DNA from: Bradyrhizobium uaiense
GTDB lineage: Bacteria > Pseudomonadota > Alphaproteobacteria > Rhizobiales > Xanthobacteraceae
Reading direction: 5' to 3'
Length of the DNA: 46,434 nucleotides
Assembly (NCBI RefSeq): GCF_010811875.1
Contig: NZ_VKHP01000041.1
Coordinates: 1-46,434 of the forward strand
The first letter of the stretch is position 1, and each line of letters opens with the position of its first letter. A program made the translations under genes and the position numbers. The notes under the pieces were generated by a model. It was not told where the DNA came from and ran no database searches. It saw only the letters and a list, made by a program, of their open reading frames with translations. This document shows positions 1 through 9,846 of this stretch, one piece after another.

Positions 1-51
1 CCGGGCTTTTGGCTTATGCTCTGTGCGCCGTCGGGCCGGGTCGGGGGCGTG

Positions 52-318
52 GGTTGTGTGTGGAGAGTGTTGCGCTGTCGTGTGTTCTCACTTGCATCGC
101 GCCCGCGGTACCCCTCTCCCTCACCCTCCCCCGCAAGGGGGGAGGGAACCCGTCCGCTTGTGCGTCCCTCACCGACATCAGTTACCTCAACATCGTTGTG
201 AGGTGACCGCGGTGGTTGAGCTCCCTCCCCCCTTGCGGGGGAGGGTGAGGGAGAGGGGTACCGCGGGCGCGATGCAAGTGATGACCCACGCATGCGCAAC
301 ACTCTCCACAACAACCCG
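52..318. repeat. Long inverted repeat (arms about 52-146 and 215-318)
   Basis: The left arm read backwards matches the right arm. The core is a palindrome of GC-rich runs of the form CCTCTCCCTCACCCTCCC. Outside it, both arms carry GCGCGATGCAAGTGA and then GCAACACTCTCCAC, so each arm is about 100 bases with a few mismatches. The spacer of about 68 bases has no gene. The right arm runs into the first codons of the ligase ORF, so the first residues of that ORF come from the repeat. The core type recurs in GC-rich Bradyrhizobium intergenic DNA. The flanking part is seen only here in the window. Confidence 0.8.
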
Positions 319-1674
319 CCTCCCCCGACCCTGACCGACGTCGTCACCACGCTGCGCACGCTCGGCAAGGCCGAGCTGCCGGCACAGCTGGCGCGCTGGC
401 TGGACGAGCTCGACGAGACCGGACGCTGGGCGTTGCTGAAGCTCGTCACCGGCGCGATGCGGATCGGGATCTCGGCGCGGCTGGCGAAGACCGCAGCGGC
501 CGCACTCGGCGACAAGGACCCGCACGAGATCGAGCTGATGTGGCCGGGGCTGTCGCCGCCCTATCTCGACCTGTTCGCCTGGCTCGAAGGCCGCGGCGAC
601 AAGCCTGTCAACAGCGACCCGACCCCATTCCGCCCGGTGATGCTGGCGCATGCGATCGAGGATGCGGACTTTGCCAATCTCGACGCCGCCGATTTCAGCG
701 CGGAATGGAAATGGGACGGCATCCGCGTGCAGGCAGTCGCCGGTCGTGATGCGCGCGGCCACCTCCAGGCGCGGCTCTATTCGCGCACCGGCGAGGACAT
801 CACCGGCAGCTTCCCCGACCTGGTGCCGTCGCTGCATCTGCCCGGCGCGATCGACGGCGAATTGCTGGTGCTGCGCGACGGCCGCGTGCAGACCTTCAAC
901 GTCTTGCAGCAACGGCTGAACCGCAAAGTCGTCTCGCCGAAGCTGATCAAGGAATTCCCAATTCATCTGCGCGCCTACGACCTGCTCGGCGACGACGCGA
1001 ACGATCTGCGCGAGCTGCCGTTCACCGAACGGCGTGCGCAGCTCGAAGCCTTCGTCGCCAGGCTGAACGATCCGCGCATCGACCTGTCGCCGACCGTGCC
1101 GTTCGCAAGCTGGGAAGAACTCGCCGCCGCGCGCGCCGATCCGAAGAGCGCAGGCGCCGGCGACGATGCGGACGCGGTCGAAGGCGTGATGCTGAAGCGG
1201 CGCGACGCACCCTATCTGCCTGGGAGGCCCAAAGGCCCGTGGTGGAAATGGAAGCGCGATCCGCAAATCATCGACGCGGTGCTCATGTATGCGCAGCGCG
1301 GCCACGGCAAGCGCTCGTCCTACTACTCCGACTATACGTTCGGGGTCTGGACCCGTGGCGAGGCCGGCGACGAGCTGGTGCCGGTCGGCAAGGCCTATTT
1401 CGGCTTCACCGACGAGGAGCTGCTGCAGATCGACCGCTTCGTCCGCCGCAACACCACCGAGAAGTTCGGGCCGGTGCGGCACGTCGTACATGAGCCGGAT
1501 CAGGGGCTGGTGCTGGAAGTCGCCTTCGAGGGCCTGCAGCGCTCGCCGCGTCACAAATCCGGCGTCGCGATGCGCTTTCCCCGCATCAGCCGCCTGCGCT
1601 GGGACAAGCCTCCGCGCGAAGCCGACCGGCTGGAGACACTTGAACGGATGTTAATCTCCATGACAGGAAGTTAA
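292..1674 (+). CDS. ATP-dependent DNA ligase, cisplatin-response type, 5'-truncated
   Basis: Seals nicked DNA through a lysyl-AMP intermediate. Motif I is EWKWDGIR, with the adenylated lysine at residue 140 of this ORF. Further conserved stretches follow, including IDGELLV, LNRKVVSPK, MLKRRDAPYLPGRPKGPWW (the usual KxKR-type motif V region) and a full OB-fold end at RLETLERML. From memory the family is about 530-550 residues with an N-terminal DNA-binding domain; this ORF has 460 and begins at the PPxLTDVV segment. About 90 residues are therefore missing, where an inverted repeat (52-318) lies. In the same frame TGA codons stand at 199 and 217, and no ribosome site precedes ATG 292. The catalytic core is intact, but the gene is probably a truncated or disrupted copy. 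It could still be read if expression starts at 292. Confidence 0.85.
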   Translation: MRNTLHNNPPPPTLTDVVTTLRTLGKAELPAQLARWLDELDETGRWALLKLVTGAMRIGISARLAKTAAAALGDKDPHEIELMWPGLSPPYLDLFAWLEGRGDKPVNSDPTPFRPVMLAHAIEDADFANLDAADFSAEWKWDGIRVQAVAGRDARGHLQARLYSRTGEDITGSFPDLVPSLHLPGAIDGELLVLRDGRVQTFNVLQQRLNRKVVSPKLIKEFPIHLRAYDLLGDDANDLRELPFTERRAQLEAFVARLNDPRIDLSPTVPFASWEELAAARADPKSAGAGDDADAVEGVMLKRRDAPYLPGRPKGPWWKWKRDPQIIDAVLMYAQRGHGKRSSYYSDYTFGVWTRGEAGDELVPVGKAYFGFTDEELLQIDRFVRRNTTEKFGPVRHVVHEPDQGLVLEVAFEGLQRSPRHKSGVAMRFPRISRLRWDKPPREADRLETLERMLISMTGS

Positions 1675-1773
1675 ACCCGCAAGCCGCATGGCAGCCATTG
1701 ATCGCGCCCCGCGGGTTTCCCATGTGCACCGCCGTGACCTATAATGCGCGGGCGATTCCGCCAGGAGACAACG

Positions 1774-2082
1774 ATGCCCAACGACGTCAGGGACTTGCCG
1801 GCCGGCGGCCAGAGCGACGGCCTGTACCGCTTTCTCGGCGGCTCGCCGCTCTCGGTGGCGTTCCGGTTGATCCTGCTCTCGATCCTGGTCGGCGTCGTGC
1901 TCGCCGCGATCGGCCTCGACCCGTGGAACATTCTCCATAGCATCCGCAGGCTGTTCCAGAGCCTTTGGGATTTCGGCTTCGACGCGATCAACTGGGCCTG
2001 GCGCTACTTCCTGCTCGGCGCCGTGATCGTGATCCCGATCTGGTTCCTGTCACGGCTGTTCGGCGCGCCACGCGGCCGCTGA
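1774..2082 (+). CDS. Small inner-membrane protein (DUF6460-like)
   Basis: This 102-residue protein has two predicted membrane helices (about residues 27-48 and 76-93) separated by an amphipathic, aromatic-rich stretch with several tryptophans. The ATG at 1774 was chosen because AGGAG lies six bases upstream; a longer in-frame reading from 1744 has no such site. It resembles the short DUF6460 proteins of rhizobia, whose function is not known. It sits 99 bases after the ligase and 22 bases before the next gene, so it may be co-transcribed with the hydrolase downstream. Confidence 0.75.
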   Translation: MPNDVRDLPAGGQSDGLYRFLGGSPLSVAFRLILLSILVGVVLAAIGLDPWNILHSIRRLFQSLWDFGFDAINWAWRYFLLGAVIVIPIWFLSRLFGAPRGR

Positions 2083-2104
2083 TCCCAGGGAAAGCTCGCA
2101 GCAG

Positions 2105-2839
2105 ATGCAATTGCGATTTGTCGGCTGCGGCGATGCATTCGGCTCCGGCGGCCGCTTCAACACCTGCTTTCACGTCAGCGGCGCGCCGGCCAATTTCCTG
2201 ATCGACTGCGGCGCTTCATCGCTTCCCGCGATGAAGCGGCTCGAGATCGACCGCGACGCCATCGACCTGATCCTGATCACGCATTTCCACGGCGACCATT
2301 TTGCCGGCCTGCCGTTCTTCCTGCTCGACGCGCAATTCTCGCGCCGCACCCGGCCGCTGGTGATCGCAGGTCCCGAAGGCATCGAGACGAAACTGCCCGA
2401 AGTGATGGAGGTGATGTTCGAGCACTCCTCCAAAACCAGACAGCGCTTCGATCTGTCCGTTGTCACGCTCACGCAGCGAGAGCGGCGCACCTTCGGCGAG
2501 GTGACCGTGACGCCCTACCCGGTGGTGCATGGCGAATCCGGCGGGCCGCACCTCGCCTATCGCGTCGAGGCGGAAGGCCGAATCGTCAGCTACAGCGCCG
2601 ACACCGAGTGGACCGACGCGCTGATCCCGGCGGCGCGGGACGCCGATCTGTTCATCGCCGAAGCCTATACCTACGACAAGATGGTCAAGAACCATCTCAG
2701 CCTGAAAACACTGGAAGCGCATTTACCAGCGATCAACGCCAAACGCGTGGTGCTGACCCACATGAGCGACGACATGCTCGGCCGCGTCGACGAGCTGCCT
2801 TACACGGCAGCAAGCGACGGCATGGTCGTGGTGTTCTGA
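2105..2839 (+). CDS. MBL-fold metallo-hydrolase (RNase Z-like fold)
   Basis: A 244-residue single-domain metallo-beta-lactamase-fold enzyme, expected in the cytosol. The zinc motif THFHGDH gives His60, His62, Asp64 and His65. The other metal ligands are probably His142 (VVHGESGG), Asp166 (YSADTEW) and His219 (VLTHMSDDM). The order and the ADTEW-type Asp resemble RNase Z/ElaC and related phosphodiesterases. However, the long flexible arm of true tRNase Z is not evident, so the substrate is open. GGAAAG lies upstream of ATG 2105. It follows the small membrane protein by 22 bases. Confidence 0.85.
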   Translation: MQLRFVGCGDAFGSGGRFNTCFHVSGAPANFLIDCGASSLPAMKRLEIDRDAIDLILITHFHGDHFAGLPFFLLDAQFSRRTRPLVIAGPEGIETKLPEVMEVMFEHSSKTRQRFDLSVVTLTQRERRTFGEVTVTPYPVVHGESGGPHLAYRVEAEGRIVSYSADTEWTDALIPAARDADLFIAEAYTYDKMVKNHLSLKTLEAHLPAINAKRVVLTHMSDDMLGRVDELPYTAASDGMVVVF

Positions 2840-2959
2840 CGATGCAATTGCTTCGCGGGCTGCCCAGCCCCCTCGCCACCGCATTGCTCTGAGAACAATT
2901 CGAGCATGGCCGCGCGGCGGACAAGGCGATAAAATTGGACGTTCCTCACAATTGTAGCC

Positions 2960-4282
2960 ATGCACGCCCCCGTTCACCAGAAGATCACGAGCCGCCAGGT
3001 TTTCGCCATCGCCGGCCCCGCGATGGTCGCCAATTTGACCACGCCGCTGATCGGCATCGTCTCGACCACCGCGATCGGCCGGCTCGACGATGCCGCGCTG
3101 CTAGGCGGCGTGGCGATGGCCTCGGTGATCTTCGATTGCCTGTTCTGGCTGTTCGCCTTCCTGCGCATGAGCACGCTGGCCTTCACCGCGCAGGCGCAGG
3201 GTGCGGGCGAGCCACAGGAATATGCCGCGATCCTGGTGCGCGGCTTCATCGTCGCCGGCTTGATCGGCGCGGCGTTGATCGCGCTGCAGGTGCCGCTCGC
3301 CGCAGTCACATTCCAGCTGATGGGCGGCAGCGAGGGCGTCACGCGCGCGGCCAAGAGCTATTTCATGATCCGGATCTGGTCGGCGCCGCTGGCGCTCGCC
3401 AACTACGTCATCCTGGGCTGGCTGGTCGGCCAGGCGCGCGCCAATCTGGCGCTGGCGCTGCAGATCGTGATCAACATCATCAACATGATCGCAACCGTGC
3501 TGCTGGTGCAGGCCTATGGCGCCGGCATTGCCGGCGCCGCAATCGCCGCCGTGCTCGCCGAGACCACCGGTTTCGTTGCCGGCATCGTCGTGGCGTGGCG
3601 GATCTCGCAAGGCGGCTTTGCGGTTCCCGCGGCCACGCTGTTCGATCGCGCCAAGCTGACGCGCATGCTGGCGGTCAACCGCGACATCATGGTCCGCACC
3701 GCGGCGCTGATCGTCGTGTTCCTGTTCTTCACCGCAAAGGGCGCGCGCGAAGGCGACGTGACCCTGGCGGCGAATTCGGTGCTGAACAATTTCCTGCTGG
3801 TGAGTGCCTTCTTCCTCGACGGCCTCGCCAACGCCGCGCAGCAGCTGTGCGGCCGCGCTTTCGGCGCGCGCGACGGACGCGGCTTCGCCGATTCGACCCG
3901 GCTGGTACTGCTGTGGGGCACAGGCTTCGCGCTGGTGGTCTCGGTGCTGTTCGCGCTGTTCGGACCGGCGCTGATCAATTTGATGACGACCAGCGAGGAC
4001 GTGCGCCGCTATGCGCGCGAGTTCCTGGTGTTCGTGATCCTGGCCCCTCTGCCCGGCGTGTTCGCGTTCGGCTTCGACGGCATCTATGTCGGCGCGACCT
4101 GGGCGCGCGAGATGCGCAATCTGATGCTGGCCTCGCTCGCGATCTTCCTCGCCGCCTGGTGGGTGCTGAGCGGATACGGCAACACCGGCCTGTGGATCGC
4201 GCTGCTCGGCTTCTACGTCGCGCGCGGCGGCTTGCAGGGCCTGCGCTATCCGGCGCTGCTGAAGAAGTCATTCAAATCGTAG
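2960..4282 (+). CDS. MATE-family efflux transporter (DinF-like)
   Basis: An inner-membrane cation-coupled drug/metabolite exporter of 440 residues with about twelve hydrophobic segments in two pseudo-repeats, the usual size for MATE. The N-terminal segment IAGPAMVANLTTPLIGIVST and the TAIGRLDDAALLGGVAMAS stretch are typical of the DinF branch, as is the conserved asparagine-rich turn AANSVLNNFLL in the second half. The start at 2960 has no clear ribosome site. The gene is followed directly by a repeat cluster (4287-4545). A second, unrelated MATE gene lies at 44140-45582. The substrate cannot be told from sequence. Confidence 0.88.
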   Translation: MHAPVHQKITSRQVFAIAGPAMVANLTTPLIGIVSTTAIGRLDDAALLGGVAMASVIFDCLFWLFAFLRMSTLAFTAQAQGAGEPQEYAAILVRGFIVAGLIGAALIALQVPLAAVTFQLMGGSEGVTRAAKSYFMIRIWSAPLALANYVILGWLVGQARANLALALQIVINIINMIATVLLVQAYGAGIAGAAIAAVLAETTGFVAGIVVAWRISQGGFAVPAATLFDRAKLTRMLAVNRDIMVRTAALIVVFLFFTAKGAREGDVTLAANSVLNNFLLVSAFFLDGLANAAQQLCGRAFGARDGRGFADSTRLVLLWGTGFALVVSVLFALFGPALINLMTTSEDVRRYAREFLVFVILAPLPGVFAFGFDGIYVGATWAREMRNLMLASLAIFLAAWWVLSGYGNTGLWIALLGFYVARGGLQGLRYPALLKKSFKS

Positions 4283-4286
4283 ATTC

Positions 4287-4545
4287 GTAGCCCGGATGGA
4301 GCGAAGCGAAATCCGGGGTCTCCGCCCTCGGCAAGACCTGGATTGCGCTGCGCTCCATCCGGGCTACGAAGTTCTCTTCCCCTTCCCCCTGAAAGGGGGA
4401 AGGTCGGGATGGGGGTCAGGCCACAGGCGACGCAGCTCATGGAGAGAGCTGATCCCCACCCGCTTTGCTCTGGCGAGCAAAGCGACCTCCCCTTTTCAAG
4501 GGGAGGTTAGGGCGCAGCCGGATTGCGCTCCATCCGGGCTACGGA
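4287..4545. repeat. Composite palindromic repeat cluster between convergent genes
   Basis: A REP-like palindrome spans 4287-4367: GTAGCCCGGATGGAGCG at the left and CGCTCCATCCGGGCTAC at the right. A second copy of the right end (GCTCCATCCGGGCTACG) lies at 4526-4543. Between them are two hairpins of the CCCCTGAAAGGGG and CCCCTTTTCAAGGGG type (about 4383-4400 and 4489-4506). It fills the gap between the MATE gene and the convergent pyrD gene. It could act as a bidirectional terminator. No ORF in it has coding character. Confidence 0.8.
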
Positions 4546-4548
4546 CAC

Positions 4549-5646
4549 CTACCTCGCCGGCCAATCCTCGGCGGTGATGGTCGCAGCATCCGCGCCGACG
4601 ATCTCCGACAGCGAGTCGCGCCCCGTCCGCAGCAAGGTCGAGGACAGATCGCGCTTGATGTCGTCGACCAGGCCGATGCCCTTGTAGACCAGCGAGGAAT
4701 ACAGCTGGATCAGGCTGGCCCCGGCGCGGATCTTGGTCAGCGCCGCACCGCCGGAATCGATACCACCGACGCCGATCAGCGGAAACGCGCCTTCGACGCG
4801 GACATAGGTCTCGGCCACCATCCGCGTCGACAGACGGTACAGCGGACGGCCCGACAGACCGCCCTGCTCCTTGGCGCGGTTGTCTTCGCGCAAGGTCGAG
4901 GGACGTGCCAGCGTGGTGTTGGCGACGATCATGCCGTCGACGCGCCGCGAGCGCGCGATGTGCACGACGTCGTCGAGCTCGGCGAGGCTCAGGTCCGGCG
5001 CGATCTTCAGCAGCACCGGGGAATCGCCGGCGTTCTTGCGCACGCGCTCGCGGGTATCGATCACCCGCGCCAGCAGATCGTCGAGCGCCGCCGATTGCTG
5101 CAGATTGCGCAGGCCCGGCGTATTCGGCGAGGAGACGTTGACGGTGAAATAGCTCGCGACCGGCGCGAACGTCTCGATCAGCTTCACATAGTCGGCGACG
5201 CGGTCGGCCGAATCCTTATTGGCCCCGACATTGACCCCGACGATGCCGGCGGCGCCGGCGCGCGCGGCAAGCCGGCGCAGCACGGCTTCCGCACCGTCAT
5301 TGTTGAAGCCCATACGGTTGATGACGGCTTCGTCGCGCTCCAGGCGAAACAGCCGCGGCCGCGGATTGCCGGCCTGCGGCTTCGGCGTCACCGACCCGAT
5401 CTCGACAAAGCCGAAGCCGAGCCGCAGCAGCGCGTCGGGCACCTCGGCGCTCTTGTCGAAACCCGCCGCCATGCCGATCGGGTTCGGGAAGTTCAGTCCG
5501 AAGGCGCGCACCGCGAGCTTGGGATCATCCACCCGTTGCCGGATCGGCGGCAACAGCTTGAGGCCCTGGATCGCCATGCGATGGGCATCTTCCGGATCGA
5601 ACCAGCGCAGCAGCGGCAACGAGAAGGCGTCGAAGGCACGGATCAC
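4549..5646 (-). CDS. pyrD: Dihydroorotate dehydrogenase (quinone), class 2
   Basis: Oxidises dihydroorotate to orotate with membrane quinone as acceptor, the fourth step of UMP synthesis. At 365 residues it is the normal class 2 length, with an N-terminal helical quinone-binding part (FSLPLLRWFDPEDAHRMAI) before the barrel. Class 2 signatures are NPIGMAAGFDKSAEV, GSVTPKPQAGNPRPRLFR, NRMGFNNDG and NVSSPNTPGLRNLQ, the last with the catalytic serine expected for class 2. The C-terminal FMN phosphate loop is GVGGIDSGG and AGASLIQLYSSLVYKG. Its start overlaps the stop of the DUF952 gene by four bases, which suggests translational coupling. Confidence 0.97.
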   Translation of the reverse strand: MIRAFDAFSLPLLRWFDPEDAHRMAIQGLKLLPPIRQRVDDPKLAVRAFGLNFPNPIGMAAGFDKSAEVPDALLRLGFGFVEIGSVTPKPQAGNPRPRLFRLERDEAVINRMGFNNDGAEAVLRRLAARAGAAGIVGVNVGANKDSADRVADYVKLIETFAPVASYFTVNVSSPNTPGLRNLQQSAALDDLLARVIDTRERVRKNAGDSPVLLKIAPDLSLAELDDVVHIARSRRVDGMIVANTTLARPSTLREDNRAKEQGGLSGRPLYRLSTRMVAETYVRVEGAFPLIGVGGIDSGGAALTKIRAGASLIQLYSSLVYKGIGLVDDIKRDLSSTLLRTGRDSLSEIVGADAATITAEDWPAR

Positions 5647-5981
5647 GGCTTGAGCTCCGGAACGTCGTGGCCACCGTCGGAGCGCGCGCGCAGGCTGAGG
5701 ATTTCGGTGACCGCACCGAGGTCGAGTTCGCCATAGAGATGCGGGAACAGCTCGTCATTGCGCGACCGCTCCCAGCGCAGGGCGTCGCCCAGCGCATCGG
5801 CATCGACCGCGACCAGGAACAGGCCGGTTTGCCCGTGGTAGTGCTTGCGCGCGGTCTCGGCCACCTGGGCGGCGGTGGAAAAATGGATGAAGCCGTCGCG
5901 ATTGTCGTCCGCACTGCCCCGGTACACGCCCTGCCGCTCGGCCTCGCGCCAGGCCGAAGCGGGGGTGATTTTGTAGATCAT
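5643..5981 (-). CDS. DUF952-family protein
   Basis: A 112-residue soluble protein of the DUF952 family (related to ADP-ribosyltransferase-like folds, role unknown). Typical features are MIYKITP at the start, DGFIHFSTA, and LFLVAVDADALGDALRWE. ATG 5981 is preferred; a GTG two codons earlier (5987) is also possible. Its stop overlaps the pyrD start by four bases (5643-5646), so the two form an operon, an arrangement I recall from related alphaproteobacteria. There is no evidence that it takes part in pyrimidine synthesis. Confidence 0.85.
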   Translation of the reverse strand: MIYKITPASAWREAERQGVYRGSADDNRDGFIHFSTAAQVAETARKHYHGQTGLFLVAVDADALGDALRWERSRNDELFPHLYGELDLGAVTEILSLRARSDGGHDVPELKP

Positions 5982-6185
5982 AGGCACGGCCCGGCCTTCC
6001 CTTTTGTCCTTGAGTCTCTTGGGGTTTTATCCGGATTTGAGGGGAAATGCCCCAGACGCCATGTGGCGAGCGAGGGACCGTATCGGCGGCAGCGGCGCAA
6101 CTCAAGCCGTGCCGGGACAGATCCGGCGGCAGATTTGCGAAAATCCCAAGTTTCAGGCAATAATTCCTAGGATACCACCCGGGGG

Positions 6186-6848
6186 ATGTCCTCGATGGCC
6201 AAGCAACCCAAAGCCGCCCGACCGCTGACCCACGCGCAGGTCTGGGCCGCACTCGATCGGCTCGCCGAACGCGCCGGCCTGTCACCGTCCGGTCTCGCCA
6301 AGCAGTCCGGTCTCGATCCCACCACCTTCAACAAGTCCAAGCGCGTGACCGGCGACGGCCGCGAGCGCTGGCCTTCGACCGAATCGCTCTCCAAGGCGCT
6401 GGCCGCGAGCAATGCCAGCATGGAGACGTTCGTGCAGCTGCTCGGCGACGGCCCGCGCGCCGGCCAATCAGTGCCGTTGCTCGGCTTCGCCCAAGCCGGC
6501 GCCGGCGGCTATTTCGACGACTCCGGCTTTCCCGCCGGCAAGGGCTGGGATGAAGTGGCGCTGCCGGCGACAACAGACGAGCACGCCTATGCGCTGGAGA
6601 TCGAGGGCGACTCGATGAAGCCGGCCTATCGCGAAGGTGACATCATCGTGGTGTCACCGGCGACCGCGATCCGCCGCGGCGACCGCGTCGTGGTGCGCAC
6701 CACCGGCGGCGAGGTGATGGTGAAGGAACTGAAGCGCCGCACCGGCAAGGTGCTGGAACTCGCCTCGCTCAATCCGGAGCATCCCGACCGCATGCTCGAT
6801 GCCGAAGAGGTCACGTGGATCGCGCGCGTGGTGTGGGCGAGCCAGTAG
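6186..6848 (+). CDS. S24-family (LexA/CI-like) transcriptional regulator
   Basis: A 220-residue repressor-type protein. Residues about 14-60 form a helix-turn-helix (LSPSGLAKQSGLDPTTFNKS). The C-terminal half is an S24 peptidase-like domain with the serine in EGDSMKP (Ser133) and the lysine in VMVKELKR (Lys160). The linker contains FAQAGAGG, a plausible Ala-Gly self-cleavage site. The catalytic dyad and cleavage site are all present, so self-cleavage as in LexA/CI is possible. An alternative ATG at 6195 has a better distance to GGGGG than 6186 does. An eight-base palindrome TCCTAGGA (6165-6172) just upstream is a possible autoregulatory site. It stands alone, so it is not part of a prophage here. 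Confidence 0.85.
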   Translation: MSSMAKQPKAARPLTHAQVWAALDRLAERAGLSPSGLAKQSGLDPTTFNKSKRVTGDGRERWPSTESLSKALAASNASMETFVQLLGDGPRAGQSVPLLGFAQAGAGGYFDDSGFPAGKGWDEVALPATTDEHAYALEIEGDSMKPAYREGDIIVVSPATAIRRGDRVVVRTTGGEVMVKELKRRTGKVLELASLNPEHPDRMLDAEEVTWIARVVWASQ

Positions 6849-6869
6849 CGATCATCGCAAGCCGCCACA

Positions 6870-7000
6870 CCAACGGTGTCGTCCCGGCGAAGGCCGGGAC
6901 CCATAACCACCACTCATTGCGCTTACGCACGCCGGGGCCGCGGCCTGTTCTAACAACCCAACCCTGTGGCAATAGGTCCCGGCCTTCGCCGGGACGACGA
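6870..7000. repeat. Intergenic palindromic repeat (GTCCCGGCGAAGGCCGGGAC type)
   Basis: The left element GTCGTCCCGGCGAAGGCCGG near 6879 and the right element GGTCCCGGCCTTCGCCGGGA near 6977 are inverted copies of each other, each itself a hairpin. They flank about 70 bases without coding signal. The same family, with another hairpin sequence, lies at 22268-22402. It fills the gap between the S24 regulator and the aldolase gene. Confidence 0.8.
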
Positions 7001-7023
7001 TGAATTTGCCGCACTGGCTGCGC

Positions 7024-7809
7024 TTACGTCGCGTAGTCCGGCTCCTTGCGGTCCAGCATCCGCTTCAGCGCATCGAAATGCCGCTGCGCCGGGGACGGGC
7101 CGTTGTAGAGATGGTCGTCGCGGAAATCGCGCTTGGTCTTCTCCACCACATGCTGCGGCAATTGCTTCAGCGGCTGCCGGGTCCACATCGCATAGATCTG
7201 CACCTGCGCGGCGCGCTCGATGTAATAGAGCCGGTCATAGGCATCGGCGACGGTTTCGCCGACGGTCGAGATGCCGTGGTTGGCCATGAACAGGATGGTC
7301 TTGTTGCCGATCACCTTGGCGAGCCGTGCGCCTTCCTCGGGATCGAGCGCAGGGCCGGTGTAGAGATCGTCATAGGCGATCGCCTCCGACAGCCCGACCT
7401 CGGTCTGGCCGATCTCCTTGATGCGCGGATCCTCGAGCCGCGTCAGCGCGCTCGCATACGGCATGTGGGTGTGGAACACCGCCTTGGCCTGCGGCAACGC
7501 CTTGTGGATCGGCGCATGGATGCAGAAGCAGGAGCGCTCGACCTCACCCTCGCCGCGCTTCACCTCGGCATCGTCGATGCCGACCTCCATGAAGGACGAC
7601 GCGGTTACTTCCGACCAGTGCATGCCGAACGGGATCTGGTAATAGCGATCGGTGCGGCCGGGCACCACGAAGGTGAGATGGTTGAAGATGCCTTCCGAAA
7701 AGCCGTGGATGTAGGCGAGCCGATGCGCCGCCGCGAGATCGACCCGCGCCTGCCATTCCTCGGCGCTCGAACTGTCCCGCAGCGATGTCGGCGAAACTCT
7801 GAACTGCAT
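7024..7809 (-). CDS. Class II aldolase/adducin-family protein
   Basis: A zinc-dependent aldolase-fold protein of 261 residues. The family includes L-fuculose/L-ribulose phosphate aldolases and epimerases and several decarboxylases. The zinc ligands are expected in VFHTHMPYAS and MANHGIST, and the acid residue region is EGIFNHLTF. The second ATG (7809) was chosen because GGGAG lies seven bases before it; ATG 7815 is too close to that site. The C-terminal extension after the aldolase core (RQPLKQLPQHVVEKTKRDF) is typical of the uncharacterised alphaproteobacterial subgroup. A hairpin (7831-7848) lies in its leader. The substrate is unknown. Confidence 0.88.
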   Translation of the reverse strand: MQFRVSPTSLRDSSSAEEWQARVDLAAAHRLAYIHGFSEGIFNHLTFVVPGRTDRYYQIPFGMHWSEVTASSFMEVGIDDAEVKRGEGEVERSCFCIHAPIHKALPQAKAVFHTHMPYASALTRLEDPRIKEIGQTEVGLSEAIAYDDLYTGPALDPEEGARLAKVIGNKTILFMANHGISTVGETVADAYDRLYYIERAAQVQIYAMWTRQPLKQLPQHVVEKTKRDFRDDHLYNGPSPAQRHFDALKRMLDRKEPDYAT

Positions 7810-7830
7810 GCGCATGCTCCCATCTGTGCC

Positions 7831-7848
7831 GGCCTCTCTGCGGAGGCC
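7831..7848 (-). promoter_or_regulatory. Hairpin in the leader of the class II aldolase gene
   Basis: GGCCTC and GAGGCC are perfect inverted copies around a six-base loop, 22-39 bases upstream of the start codon. On the minus strand there is no T-run after it, so it does not look like an intrinsic terminator for lysS. It may influence mRNA stability or initiation. Confidence 0.35.
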
Positions 7849-7966
7849 GTGCTGATTTTATGGGAGCGAGTTTAGCGCAATCCCGCTCGAACCCTCGCTG
7901 AAATTGGGGCAGGACTGCCATCCGCTTTTGCGGCTCTTTGTCCCTCCCCTTGGGAGAGATCGAAGC

Positions 7967-9610
<1,644 letters not shown>

Positions 9611-9687
9611 TCAGGCTTTCTCCAAAAAGGCCGCGAAAACTAACGCTTTCGCGGCAAAATGCAAAACGACGGCAGCGGTGCCTGCTC

Positions 9688-9830
9688 CCTCGCCCCGCCC
9701 TTGCGGGGAGAGGGTTGGGGTGAGGGGCTCGATCCGCATCAACGGCAAGAGCCGGAATCGCGGTGAATCCCCCTCACCCGGAATTCAAGCTGCGCTTGAA
9801 TTCCGACCTCTCCCCGCAGGCGGGGCGAGG
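9688..9830. repeat. Intergenic palindromic repeat with nested hairpins
   Basis: The outer arms CCTCGCCCCGCCCTTGCGGG (from 9688) and CCCGCAGGCGGGGCGAGG (to 9830) are inverted copies. An inner pair GGGGTGAGGGG and CCCCTCACCC follows. The right half contains its own hairpin, GAATTCAAGC-TG-CGCTTGAATTC (9781-9803). It lies between the lysS start and the end of the solute-binding protein gene. There is no coding signal. Confidence 0.8.
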
Positions 9831-9846
9831 TGAAGACACTCGTTCC

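Noticed and set aside
187..1554. 455-codon ORF on the minus strand opposite the DNA ligase
   Set aside because: Shadow frame created by high GC at third positions; composition is Arg/Gly/His-rich and the plus strand has clear ligase motifs.
4465..5736. 423-codon plus-strand ORF over pyrD
   Set aside because: Antisense shadow of pyrD, which is certain from its motifs.
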